This document shows positions 26,141 through 34,846 of a stretch of 64,000 bases of DNA, piece by piece. A program made the translations under genes and the position numbers. A model generated the notes under the pieces. The model worked only from the letters and a program-made list of their open reading frames with translations. It made no database searches and was not told the DNA's origin. Positions within the stretch are counted from its first letter, which is position 1; the number at the start of each line of letters is the position of its first letter. The stretch spans positions 102,131 to 166,130 of the forward strand of contig DS990593.1 of NCBI GenBank assembly GCA_000155695.1, written 5' to 3'. Origin of the DNA: Verrucomicrobiia bacterium DG1235 (GTDB lineage Bacteria; Verrucomicrobiota; Verrucomicrobiia; Opitutales; Opitutaceae).

Positions 26141-27244
26141 TTAAGCGATATGCTTATATATAAGCGATCCAGTTAATTGGGCTAGGGGTTTGGGTAGCTT
26201 GCCAAATATTGCATTGTGCCAACCATATACATCGTCGGACATGGTCATGATACTGTCATTCTTCAGATCGTATCGATGGTAGTGGGTGATTCGCTCTTCA
26301 GATCCCCAAGAGAGTTTGTATTTTCTGAGACCTTCGTTCTCTAGAGAATTTCTGCCTAGGTCTATGTAATCAAATCCTCGTTCTGAATAGAGTTTCAGGG
26401 CGTTCCACATCACAAGGTTGTTGCAGCGGGCATCCTGATAGCGGGTGTCTGACGCACCGTATTTGTAATGAACGAAATTGCCTTGCTCGAGGTAAATGCC
26501 ACTGGCTGCCAAGTTGTCGTTTCGGAAAGCGGACAGAACCGTTCCTTTGCCGTTCTGGATCAATGCCTGGTGGAGATTCTTGAAGAAGCGAAAGGGTTGA
26601 GGCGGGAGGCCATGTCGCTTTCTTGTGATGCATTGTAGGGAGTAGAAGCCTTTTATCGCCTCAAGCGTGTCTGAGAATTCGATGCGAAGTCCGAGCTTTT
26701 CCGCTTTTCGCACAGCTCGGCGATTTGAAGAGGCCATATTCGCGAAAACCTTATCGGGTCCTTGGCTCAGGTCTACGACGTGATTGTAAAAACTGAGGGA
26801 CGGCTCGGAAATGCGAAGTTTCTCGATATCGCCACGGAGTTCGAGATAGTCCCAATTCTGTCGTTTTCCCTCGGCGATGAACGCTTCGTAGAGTCGGCCA
26901 ATTTGTTGGGGAGATTTCGAGTAAGAGCGGCAAATGTCGAAGAATGGGAGTGAGATCCCGCGTGTGCCTGTAAGAACGGAGCGCACGATGACGAAGGGCA
27001 TTACTCCGCTGATCTCATCGTTCTCCTTTAGAACAATGAGTTTGGGTTCGTATCCGTAGGTATCTTGAAGGAGCTGGGTCCAATCGGAGCACAAGAAACG
27101 CGATGCTTCGTCGATTGCTTGAATTGCTTCATCCCAAGCTAAAGCGTCGTCTTTTCCGATCACTCGACAATCGGTTTCCTTGTTTTCGAGGGATCGGGAG
27201 GTTGGCTCGTCGATCTTCATTAAAACTGTCGTTTGGGAAGGCAT
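26141..27244 (-). CDS. FemAB/GNAT-like acyltransferase (exopolysaccharide-associated)
   Basis: The 367-residue protein has the double-GNAT architecture of FemAB/BioF2-like proteins. Visible segments are SSNRRAVRKAEKLGLRIEF (the conserved RR-KA helix) and YLEQGNFVHYKYGASDTRY, then LVMWNALKLYSERG and FDYIDLGRNSLENEGLRKYK in the C-terminal half. Such proteins are common in exopolysaccharide and PEP-CTERM-type loci and are proposed to transfer an aminoacyl or acyl group to a glycan or lipid-linked precursor. Here it is the first gene of the leftward polysaccharide block. Its substrate cannot be inferred. The upstream 1.2 kb is repeat-rich and must contain the block promoter if transcription starts here. 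Confidence 0.78.
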   Translation of the reverse strand: MPSQTTVLMKIDEPTSRSLENKETDCRVIGKDDALAWDEAIQAIDEASRFLCSDWTQLLQDTYGYEPKLIVLKENDEISGVMPFVIVRSVLTGTRGISLPFFDICRSYSKSPQQIGRLYEAFIAEGKRQNWDYLELRGDIEKLRISEPSLSFYNHVVDLSQGPDKVFANMASSNRRAVRKAEKLGLRIEFSDTLEAIKGFYSLQCITRKRHGLPPQPFRFFKNLHQALIQNGKGTVLSAFRNDNLAASGIYLEQGNFVHYKYGASDTRYQDARCNNLVMWNALKLYSERGFDYIDLGRNSLENEGLRKYKLSWGSEERITHYHRYDLKNDSIMTMSDDVYGWHNAIFGKLPKPLAQLTGSLIYKHIA

Positions 27245-28420
27245 TCTTTAGCCAGCGGAGCTGGACAGAAAATTGATGATGGAAAATTGAAGAGTGTGAG
27301 CACCGACGACTGATGAGTTGGATAGGAAATTGAAGATCGAAGATTGAAGAGGGTGGGCACGGGAAATTGTGATGTGTTTAGCCACTAAGGGCGCGAAGCT
27401 CGCTAGCTTGTTGTGGTGATGAACAATGATAGATTTACGATCTGTGATCGGTGGAGTTGAGCGCTACGTTCGAATTTCTTGACCACTAGATTAGCGAAAC
27501 GCCGCTGCTTGATGGAATGGCTTCGGTTGAAGTTGGATGAGTTGGAACTTGTTTCATGCGCATGGTGTTCTGCCCCTGCATAGGCGTAGCAAGAGTTATA
27601 GGCTTTTTTACGGTTGGTCTTGGTGAAACTTGAGACTTCTTAATGAGTTGAAAGCTCGATAGCTCAGATTATGCCATCAGTGCACAATGTGGAGCCCCTC
27701 AGGGAATCATTGCAACCCGTAACGTGTATCCCTGCAGGTGATGAGTGAATTCCTTATTTTTGGATAGGGGACGGGGGGAGAAGTAGTGAGTTGTGAGTGG
27801 TGAGGAGTAAATTGGGAATGGTGTGATCCTGCAGAGGGGGAAACCGCAAAGTACGCGGAGATCGCGAAGTTATTCTGCGCTTGGGGTAACCGCAGAGGGC
27901 GGGTAGGGATCCTGCTTTGGGGAATTTGACCGCGAAAGACGCTAAAGGGGAGAAGTAGTGAGTAGTGAGTGGTGAGTGGTGAATGGGGAATAGGGGTGGT
28001 GAATGGTGAAGAGTGAATTTAACGCTAAGGCCGCTAAGGGCTGGAAGGGATCGGATTGGTTTATCGCGACCAAGGTCGCTTCCCACAGAGATTGTGGTGA
28101 TGTCGCCTACGGCTCGGCACACGCGGGGTCTGGATTTTGTGCTCTGGTGTGCGAATTTGCTATTTGAGGTTATGATTTGGGATTTGTGTAGCGCGTGGGC
28201 GTAGAGTGTTTTTGCACGGTGTTGAGGGTGAGCGGGCGGGGTGAAAGGGCGGATTTTAACAAATTGTCTGATTCTGGAGTATATTGAATCAATTCCGCAA
28301 AGATCTGTGCGAGTAATGCCTAGTGCGATTGCGTAGGTTCAGCTCAGGCATGCGTGTGGTCGTTCATTTTAACGAGCTCATCTTCAGGGGGGCGTTTCGC
28401 GGGCGAAGTTTGGTCCCAAC
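27245..28420. repeat. Gene-free region with degenerate intergenic repeats
   Basis: No convincing gene is present in these 1176 bp. The right half contains short degenerate repeats that recur after the next gene. Examples are runs of GTGAGTGGTGA type near 27785-27802 and 27955-27982, a GTGATCCTGCA segment near 27823, and GACCGCGAAAGACGCTAAA near 27928. A CGCTAAGGCCGCTAAGGG segment lies near 28023. A 14-bp palindrome lies at 28066-28079. The left half has two copies of an AAATTGAAGA-like segment (about 27280 and 27327). The region must carry the promoter for the leftward block, but no convincing -35/-10 pair was recognised. Confidence 0.7.
28066..28079. repeat. REP-like palindrome GCGACCAAGGTCGC
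   Basis: A perfect 6-bp inverted repeat (GCGACC/GGTCGC) with a 2-bp spacer lies in the gene-free repeat region. Its shape is like the core of repetitive extragenic palindromes. Only one copy was recognised in this window, so its status as a dispersed repeat is inferred. Confidence 0.4.
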
Positions 28421-29905
28421 ATGGGACACCGCCGGAAGACAGCACGCACAGTATTCAAGCCAGGGAGGCGACTCCTCGGAGCAGCTGGTAGGTTGGTTGT
28501 TGTTGGGTTGGTCTCGATCCAGTTTTGGAATGCTGCGGAGGCTGGAGAGCTCGCCCTGAGCTGGCTTGACAACTCGGGAAACGAGGATGGTTTCGAAATC
28601 GAACGCGCCTTGCTGGGAGAGGATTTTGCGCTGCTGGATTCGGTGGAGGCGGATGTGGTGGCTTACACTGACGAGTCGATTATCCCGGGACTGGATTACG
28701 AGTACCGCGTGCGGGCGTTCAATGCGTTTGGCTACTCCGGCTACACGAACGTTTCAATCGGGCATATGCCGAATACGGCTCCGGCCCTTGGGGACGTCGA
28801 AAACATCTCGGTTTTGAAGGGGATAGAGATTCCGGTAGCATCGATGTCTTTTTCGGATGCGGAGTCGGATACAAGCGAGCTGGTTTTCGAGGCGCTTTCT
28901 TCAAATTTGGAACTTTTGCCACTCGAGAATATTTCGGTCGATGTGAATGAGGGAATGGCGAGTGTGACCGTGCTTCCCGCTGGTTCTGCGACTGGCTCGT
29001 CGGTAGTGACGCTGCTGGTAAGTGACGGTGTTGAGATCGCTCAAGAGGACTTTACTCTTGAGGTGCTGCGGAATTTTGCTCCGACAATCAGTTCTTTCGC
29101 TAGCGTGCAGGCGTTTGATGGACAACAGATTGGACCTGTAGAGTTTACTATTTCCGATACTGAGTACGAGGCTTCTGAATTGTCGGTGACGGCGGTATCG
29201 ATGGATGAGGATATTATCGATTCGAGCAGTATTTCGCTTTCTGGAGCGGGCGCTTCCCGGACTCTGAGTTTTTGGACGAAAGATGGAGCTTCGGGCTCGA
29301 CCACGGTTCGCCTGACAGTGAGCGACGGCGTGAACCAGACAAACGGCGCTTTGCCAGTGACCGTGACTGCCAATGAGGCTCCGACGTTAACCGGGCTTCA
29401 GGATTCCTATACGATCGAAAGTGGCGGCAAGCTTAGCGGCTTGGCTTTCTCGGTCGGTGACAAGGAAACGTCTGTCGGAAATCTGCAGGTTTCTGTTTCA
29501 TCCTCGAATTCTATGATCGTATCGCAGTTTGGGCTGCGTCTGAAGGGTACGGGCGCTCAGCGTACTTTGGATGTGACTCCGAATCTTGGCTATCCCGGTT
29601 CGGTAGAGATAACGGTCGTGGTGTCGGATGGCGCCAAGTCCGTGGTCCATACCTTTGAACTACGCGTTTTGGAGCCTGAGTCGGTGGTCGAAATATTGAA
29701 TTTCTCGATTGAGGAGCGGCTTGCCGTAATTGAAGTCCAAGATCGTCCGGGAGCGGATTTCACGCTGTGGAAGATTCATTCGCTGAACGGAGCTTGGGCG
29801 AAGGTCGATGATGTCGAGGTATCGGTCGATGCGGGTAGCAGGGTTCTGATCGATCCGACTCCAATTGTCTCTGCGGTGTGCTATCGAGTGGTGGCGTCGG
29901 AGTAG
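28421..29905 (+). CDS. Secreted fibronectin type III / Ig-like repeat protein
   Basis: The 494-residue protein has a long signal peptide: a basic n-region to about residue 24, hydrophobic LVVVGLVSIQFW, and a likely cut after AAEA (residue 41). An FN3 domain follows (about 42-115; LSWLDNSGNEDGFEIER, DYEYRVRAFNAFG). Three beta-sandwich repeats of 90-100 residues come next, each opening with a NxAPTL-type segment and ending LLVSDG, LTVSDG or VVVSDG. These resemble bacterial Ig/cadherin-like domains. A short C-terminal beta domain closes the protein. No catalytic domain or C-terminal sorting signal is seen. It is alone on its strand between repeat-rich spacers. Probably an extracellular binding or structural protein; partner unknown. 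Confidence 0.72.
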   Translation: MGHRRKTARTVFKPGRRLLGAAGRLVVVGLVSIQFWNAAEAGELALSWLDNSGNEDGFEIERALLGEDFALLDSVEADVVAYTDESIIPGLDYEYRVRAFNAFGYSGYTNVSIGHMPNTAPALGDVENISVLKGIEIPVASMSFSDAESDTSELVFEALSSNLELLPLENISVDVNEGMASVTVLPAGSATGSSVVTLLVSDGVEIAQEDFTLEVLRNFAPTISSFASVQAFDGQQIGPVEFTISDTEYEASELSVTAVSMDEDIIDSSSISLSGAGASRTLSFWTKDGASGSTTVRLTVSDGVNQTNGALPVTVTANEAPTLTGLQDSYTIESGGKLSGLAFSVGDKETSVGNLQVSVSSSNSMIVSQFGLRLKGTGAQRTLDVTPNLGYPGSVEITVVVSDGAKSVVHTFELRVLEPESVVEILNFSIEERLAVIEVQDRPGADFTLWKIHSLNGAWAKVDDVEVSVDAGSRVLIDPTPIVSAVCYRVVASE

Positions 29906-30133
29906 ATCCGGTAAGAGTAGTGAGTGGTAAGTGGTGAGTGGAGTGATCCTGCAACGGGGGGCTTTTTTGACCGCGAAAGGCGCTAAAGGGCGCGAGACTG
30001 AGCTTGTGTGATCCTGCAATGAGGTTCAGCCACTTCCGAGCCGAAGGGGACATGACCGCAAGAGCCCAAGAGGCACCATAAGGCACGAAAAGATCTTGCA
30101 GCGTGTTTTTTGATTTGGGATTTGGGATCTGGC
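29906..30133. repeat. Intergenic repeats matching those upstream of the FN3 gene
   Basis: This 228-bp spacer repeats motifs found at 27780-28180. There is a GTAGTGAGTGGT run at about 29917, GTGATCCTGCA segments near 29942 and 30008, GACCGCGAAAGGCGCTAAAG near 29969, and a TGATTTGGGATTTGGG end near 30110. The two repeat blocks therefore bracket the single gene at 28421-29905. No gene or clear terminator is seen. Confidence 0.65.
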
Positions 30134-33100
30134 TTAGTCGGTCCAGGTGCAGAGGGTGTTGATGTAATCTGCGGAGCCGTCTTGGACCCAGCTGTCGAGT
30201 TGGGCTTGGTCTTTGAGCTGTTGGCCGCGTTGTCTGGGCACGATCGAGAAATTGGATTCGAAATCGGGGAGAGTGGTCATGTCTCCCCAGAGCTTTTCGA
30301 ACTGGCTGACGGGGTAGATGTCTTCCTGCCCTTCGCCCCAGCGTTTTTTGACGTCTTTGAGGGTGAGGTAGGTGGGAAGTCGCAGAGCGATTTTGCGGAC
30401 GGCTGCTTCCACGGCTTTGACGTTTTTGATGCTTTCCCGATCGAGGCCAAAGAATTGGAGCAGCTTGTCTACGTTAATCCAGCTGGTGTTGGTATTGTAG
30501 TAGGTGAGCTTGAACTCGTCGCTCTCGTGGGGGAGCGCGAGGCCCTCGATGAGGCGGATGCGTCCGTCGATTTTGGCGAGTCCTCCGCCGCGGTCTTCGA
30601 GACGTTTGGACATGACTTCGAAGGATAGGGTGGCGTTTGACTGGATGTGCCATCCGAGCAGCTCGGCGTCGATGGAGGCTCCGAGGGTGTCGATGTTGTG
30701 GGCGAGAAGGTATTTGATCTGTGGCTGCTGCTCGAGGATGCGGGCGAGGGTGCCGTTTTTGATCAAGTTGGGGATTTCGTACCAGTGGCCGACGGGATGA
30801 AGGCACTGGGAGGGAAGGTTGTCCGTGTAGTCGGCGGCCTCGCCGAAGTTTTTTGCCCAATCAACGAGGGCGGCTCGGACGCTCTCTTGCATCTTTTGTT
30901 TCTGCTCGTCGAGTTTTTGCTGGGCAATTTCCTCCCAAGCGAAGCGCAGGTCTCGCTCGGTGGGGATGAGGCGCAGTCCGATGGATTTGCCGGAGGAGAG
31001 GTAGGCGGAATCCCGAAGTCGATCTGAGTGGCTGCGTTCGAGGTGCTCGAGAATGGGTTGGTGGGTGAGGTAGCTGGTTGTGAATACGTGGGGTATGCGA
31101 CTTTCGAACGAGCGCTCGGCGCAGTGGGTTTTGGCGAGGTGAATATCGATGAAGTTTCGGTGCCTGCCTTGATAGGAGAAGAAGGGGTGCAGGGATTTGA
31201 CGACGCCCGCCCCTTGGGTCCAGCGGCTGCCAACGCCGGCGGCGAATGTGACGACTGCGACCTCGCCCTGTCTGATCGCATTTTGGCCGATCTGCTCGAA
31301 ATCCGCGTTTTTGTCTCTTGTGGCGTCGTAGAGCTCGTTTCGGCCGACATCGCTGATGGTCGCCGAGGAAGCGACTCGGTTCATGGCGAGACCGATGCGG
31401 CCGGCGAGGAGCTCGGAGCGAATCTGCTCGTGCTGTTCACGGTCGAAGCCGTTCTCGTGGAGCAGGGCTTCCAGGTTGTTATTGTCGTCCGTCTCTTGTT
31501 GGATTTCCGGAAGGAGGCGGCCGATAAGGTCTGCCGCGGAGTAGCGTTTTGGCTGGTTTGGCTGGATGGCGTTCGCGTATTGGCGAAGGTCGCCGCGCTG
31601 GGCGTCGGTCATGTCCTGAGGGTTGGAGCGCAGGGCCGAGGGAATGGTGAGCTGGTAGAATGCTTCCGGGAAGATGGCGGAGTCTCCGGCGAGAATCGTT
31701 CCGGTTGATCCCGATTCGTTGATTCTAAAGTCGTAGACGACGGGATCCATGGCGAAGGGCAGGGCGTTTTCGTACTGATGCTTTCGTTCGAGCATCTTTT
31801 CGGAGAGGAAGGCTTGGCCTTTCGTTTTGAATGATGGATCGAAGATGAATCCCATGCCACCGCCGGACATGCCTCCTAGCATCCAGAATCCCCAGAAGTC
31901 TTTGCCGAACTCCGTTTTGACATCGGCGATCAAGGTTTCCGTATAGATATTGCTCACCCAAGGAATGATGTCGTGCAGAGGGCCAAAGAAATTTTCGGTA
32001 AGCCGCTTGCCCAGTTCTTTGATCTCGCCGTTTTTTAGGTTTTCGACGATAGCGTCGATGGTATCCAAAGCTTGATTACGAGCTTTCCATTCCTTGGATC
32101 CGCGGGTGAGGTATTTCTCGGTGACCATCTCGAGGATGGGGCCGACGTTTTGCGCCATGCCGCCGTGCACGAGAACTAAGCTGTCCTGAAGCTTTTTTCG
32201 AGCGTCTTCGTTGACAATTTCTTTGCCGAGCAAGGTGTGTCTTGGGAGAAGGCGTCCGCGACTGGAGGCGTATTCAGAATCTCCTACATTTGCCTTTTCG
32301 CCTTCGATAAGCTTGATGCCTGGCCAGACTCCGCCCGAATCCTGCCAGCCGCCCCCTGAGCCGCCGAGCCATTCGCCGAGGATGGCGCGGGCGGCCACGA
32401 TGCGTCGCTCAGTCTCGTTGAGAGGACCGTCGATGGAAGCGGTTTGACCGGTCGCTCGCATGCAGACGGATATCAATGCGCCCAATAGGTTGGTGGATAC
32501 GGCCAGCCGCGAACCCTTTGGGATGCGGTTTACGTTGCTGACGATCTCCAGTCCTTTTCCTTCTCCAATAATGCTTTCGAATACGCTTGAGAGCTTTTGC
32601 CGAGAGCCTTCAAGCCCAGGAGGTACCAGGCCGGATGCGATGACTGCAGCCTTAAGCAGTCCGAGGTAGTCGCGGGCAAAGTCGAATACTTCGTCGACCA
32701 TTGTCAGTTCGGTCGTCGTGCCCAGATCGACGCTGCAGAGACGGAGTATTGGTTCTTCAATGACACGCAGATAGGCTTCGATGGGCGGGCGGATTTCATT
32801 GTCGCGTCCGTGTACTCCGAGATCGACGGATACGTTCAGAACGCGGGCTCCCTCAGGGTAGTCCATTCCGAGGAAAAAGATGTCGCTCCAGGCGCAGTGG
32901 GTAAGGTCCATGCGAACGGCGGTCTGCTCCTTTAGGATGGGGTAGACTTTGTTTGATCCCGATTTCTCAAGCAGCGATTTGCGAAGCTTCAAGGGATGAT
33001 CGAGGTGGTGTCCCATGCGAAAGATCCAGGTATTGCCGGCAGTTGAGCGCACGGTTTGGCGGACTTGATCTGCCAAGGTTTGAAACGCCAGACTGTGGTA

Positions 33101-33466
33101 GGCATGGGCGAGGGAGCTGGAAAGCGTGTCGCTTGCTCCTGAGGTTTTCATCTCGCTCAGCAGGGCTTGAATCGCTTCCTCGAATCGGCGATTCAGAATG
33201 AGTTCGTGAGCTTGGTGGGAGAGTCGGGCTTGATCTGGATAGCCGTTTCTTGCGGGTAGTTGGAACCTGTGGATTCCGTGCAAAAAAAAGAGGGCGCGGA
33301 CGCGATTGTAGAGGCTGGGCTCTTGCTGTCTGTAAGCTTCCAGTTGGGCGGCTTCGGAAAGAAGGTTTTCGATGCTGAGGGCTTCGCAAAGCGAATCCAG
33401 CGAGCGATTGCGAAGAGCTGCGTCCTCGGAAGTGATCGTGGCGAGGAAAGGACTGGAGGCGTTCAT
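30134..33466 (-). CDS. Fusion of fucokinase-like GHMP sugar kinase and UDPGP-type sugar-1-phosphate uridylyltransferase
   Basis: This is a 1110-residue fusion. A helical leader covers residues 1-180. The GHMP kinase part (about 185-560) has AVRMDLTHCAWSD (183-195), GSRLAVSTNLLGAL (318-331), a fucokinase-type loop GGSGGGWQDSGGVWPG (368-383) and a third motif GGMSGGGMGFIF (531-542). After a linker (about 600-730), a UDPGP domain (735-1110) shows VTFAAGVGSRWTQGAGVVKS (739-758), LHPVGHWYEIPNL (889-901), AHNIDTLGASID (922-933), RLEDRGGGLAKIDG (955-968) and TYYNTNTSWIN (988-998). Together these predict phosphorylation of a free sugar at C1 and conversion to a UDP-sugar in one chain. Domain order is the reverse of FKP, and the second domain is of the UDPGP rather than the GDP-fucose family. 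The substrate is unknown. Confidence 0.82.
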   Translation of the reverse strand: MNASSPFLATITSEDAALRNRSLDSLCEALSIENLLSEAAQLEAYRQQEPSLYNRVRALFFLHGIHRFQLPARNGYPDQARLSHQAHELILNRRFEEAIQALLSEMKTSGASDTLSSSLAHAYHSLAFQTLADQVRQTVRSTAGNTWIFRMGHHLDHPLKLRKSLLEKSGSNKVYPILKEQTAVRMDLTHCAWSDIFFLGMDYPEGARVLNVSVDLGVHGRDNEIRPPIEAYLRVIEEPILRLCSVDLGTTTELTMVDEVFDFARDYLGLLKAAVIASGLVPPGLEGSRQKLSSVFESIIGEGKGLEIVSNVNRIPKGSRLAVSTNLLGALISVCMRATGQTASIDGPLNETERRIVAARAILGEWLGGSGGGWQDSGGVWPGIKLIEGEKANVGDSEYASSRGRLLPRHTLLGKEIVNEDARKKLQDSLVLVHGGMAQNVGPILEMVTEKYLTRGSKEWKARNQALDTIDAIVENLKNGEIKELGKRLTENFFGPLHDIIPWVSNIYTETLIADVKTEFGKDFWGFWMLGGMSGGGMGFIFDPSFKTKGQAFLSEKMLERKHQYENALPFAMDPVVYDFRINESGSTGTILAGDSAIFPEAFYQLTIPSALRSNPQDMTDAQRGDLRQYANAIQPNQPKRYSAADLIGRLLPEIQQETDDNNNLEALLHENGFDREQHEQIRSELLAGRIGLAMNRVASSATISDVGRNELYDATRDKNADFEQIGQNAIRQGEVAVVTFAAGVGSRWTQGAGVVKSLHPFFSYQGRHRNFIDIHLAKTHCAERSFESRIPHVFTTSYLTHQPILEHLERSHSDRLRDSAYLSSGKSIGLRLIPTERDLRFAWEEIAQQKLDEQKQKMQESVRAALVDWAKNFGEAADYTDNLPSQCLHPVGHWYEIPNLIKNGTLARILEQQPQIKYLLAHNIDTLGASIDAELLGWHIQSNATLSFEVMSKRLEDRGGGLAKIDGRIRLIEGLALPHESDEFKLTYYNTNTSWINVDKLLQFFGLDRESIKNVKAVEAAVRKIALRLPTYLTLKDVKKRWGEGQEDIYPVSQFEKLWGDMTTLPDFESNFSIVPRQRGQQLKDQAQLDSWVQDGSADYINTLCTWTD

Positions 33467-33481
33467 CTTGAGCTTGGAGGG

Positions 33482-34327
33482 CTAAGCGTGAGGCTTGCTA
33501 GCTAGCAATTCGAGGATTCCGGTGACGACTCGGTCGCGGTCCTTGCCCGAAAATGAGAGAGCGAGTTGGGAAAACAGCAGCCCGTAGTCGGATCCGATAT
33601 CGTAGCGGCTTCCCGAAACCTCCAATGCGAGGAGCTTTTCGCGTTGGGACAGTAGATTGAGCGCGGTGGAGAGGCTCCTTCCCTCGGGAGTGGGAAGGGC
33701 GGTCGTTTTTTCCAGGATATCGTAAATGGAAGGTTTTAAGACGTGTATGCCGAAGAAGCAGAGATAGAAACCCGCTCGTAGGCCCGGAACGGTGAGCTCC
33801 AGCTCGGCCTGGGTGGGGCTCGGTTTTTCGATGACTCGCTCGATTTGGTAGACGCTTTCTTGGCGGTCAACGAGGCGACCTCCAACGGCTCCGAAAGAAG
33901 AGATTTGGCTCTCCCTGGTCGCCTGCACGCCAGAGACGGAGGCGTTTGCCCGCTCGGCCGTTTCGACCACTTGTTTGGCGCAACTAAGGCCGCTATCGGA
34001 AACGCATAGATGATCGCCCACGAGGTGCAGAAACGCGTGATCACCGGTGAAGCCTTTGCCTAGTTTTATGGCCTGCGCGTAACCCGATGGTTCGGCCTGC
34101 TCGATGAATTGTATTCGATTTGCGAATTCACCAGCAGCGTTCAGGTAGCTTTCCTGCGAGTTCGGACAAATGATAAGGCAAACTTCTTCGATCCCGGTGG
34201 AAAAGGTCTCTTCCAATACGACTTCCAAGGCTGAACGTTTCCTGCCGTTTTGGTCGATGAGGGTTTGGAGTGGCAGGCTTCGTTGGTTGGGATCTGCAAG
34301 CGTGATGAGGGCTTTGGTGACTTTCAT
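33482..34327 (-). CDS. GalU-like nucleotidyltransferase with degenerate nucleotide-binding loop
   Basis: The 281-residue protein follows the GalU/UGP fold for most of its length. It has [17 protein letters not shown] (74-90), [11 protein letters not shown] (101-111), a [13 protein letters not shown] segment, a GRSLSTALN segment and [13 protein letters not shown]. The N-terminal signature that normally reads AGxGTRxxPxTK is replaced by [16 protein letters not shown] (10-25). This lacks the glycine-rich loop, the GTR threonine and the PK lysine. Catalysis as a UDP-glucose pyrophosphorylase is therefore doubtful. It lies 15 bp upstream of the kinase-pyrophosphorylase fusion, so it may be a regulatory or scaffold subunit of that enzyme, or an altered transferase. 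Confidence 0.72.
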   Translation of the reverse strand: MKVTKALITLADPNQRSLPLQTLIDQNGRKRSALEVVLEETFSTGIEEVCLIICPNSQESYLNAAGEFANRIQFIEQAEPSGYAQAIKLGKGFTGDHAFLHLVGDHLCVSDSGLSCAKQVVETAERANASVSGVQATRESQISSFGAVGGRLVDRQESVYQIERVIEKPSPTQAELELTVPGLRAGFYLCFFGIHVLKPSIYDILEKTTALPTPEGRSLSTALNLLSQREKLLALEVSGSRYDIGSDYGLLFSQLALSFSGKDRDRVVTGILELLASKPHA

Positions 34328-34593
34328 TTATCTGGGACGGGAAGAGTTGGTGGGAAAGGTAGTGGATGCGTGGTGACAGACGCGAAGGTACGATTAGATA
34401 GCTATGGCTAATTTGAGATCTGTTGAAGCTCTTTCTACTAAGGGAAGGTGCAATGCCACTTTTTAATGGAAAGAGGAAGGTGTGGTGGGTGTTTAGCAGG
34501 CTTGATCTACGAATGTTTCGATTTGTCCCTTTCCTCCAAATCGGAGTGTTGACATGGAGTGAACGGAATCTATGCGTTTCACCTTCGACTTTT

Positions 34594-34682
<89 letters not shown>

Positions 34683-34753
34683 TTTTGCTTGTTGCGAAAG
34701 CGTCTCTATTCGAGGGATTGCACTCCTCGTTTCTTCGCGTCGCTCGGTACAAC

Positions 34754-34780
34754 AAAAAAGCGTCCCTTTTGTTGGGACGC
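34754..34780 (-). terminator. Rho-independent terminator after the IorB-like gene
   Basis: Inverted repeat GCGTCCC (34760-34766) / GGGACGC (34774-34780) with a 7-nt loop. The A6 run at 34754-34759 becomes a U-run on the leftward transcript. It lies 67 bp beyond the stop of the molybdenum hydroxylase large subunit. Confidence 0.8.
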
Positions 34781-34846
34781 CTTAAGGCCTCGGGAAAGAC
34801 GAATTTGGGTTGAATTTGCCTCTCGGTTGCTGGCTAAAGCACCGCG

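Noticed and set aside
27754-28122. Leftward open frame in the repeat region, with LTTHYF- and LLLTTHNSLL-like segments
   Set aside because: The repeated peptide pieces are translations of the intergenic DNA repeats, not a protein family.
31028-31708. Rightward open frame of 226 codons opposite the kinase-pyrophosphorylase fusion
   Set aside because: It lies wholly antisense to motif-bearing coding sequence and shows no domain or start context.
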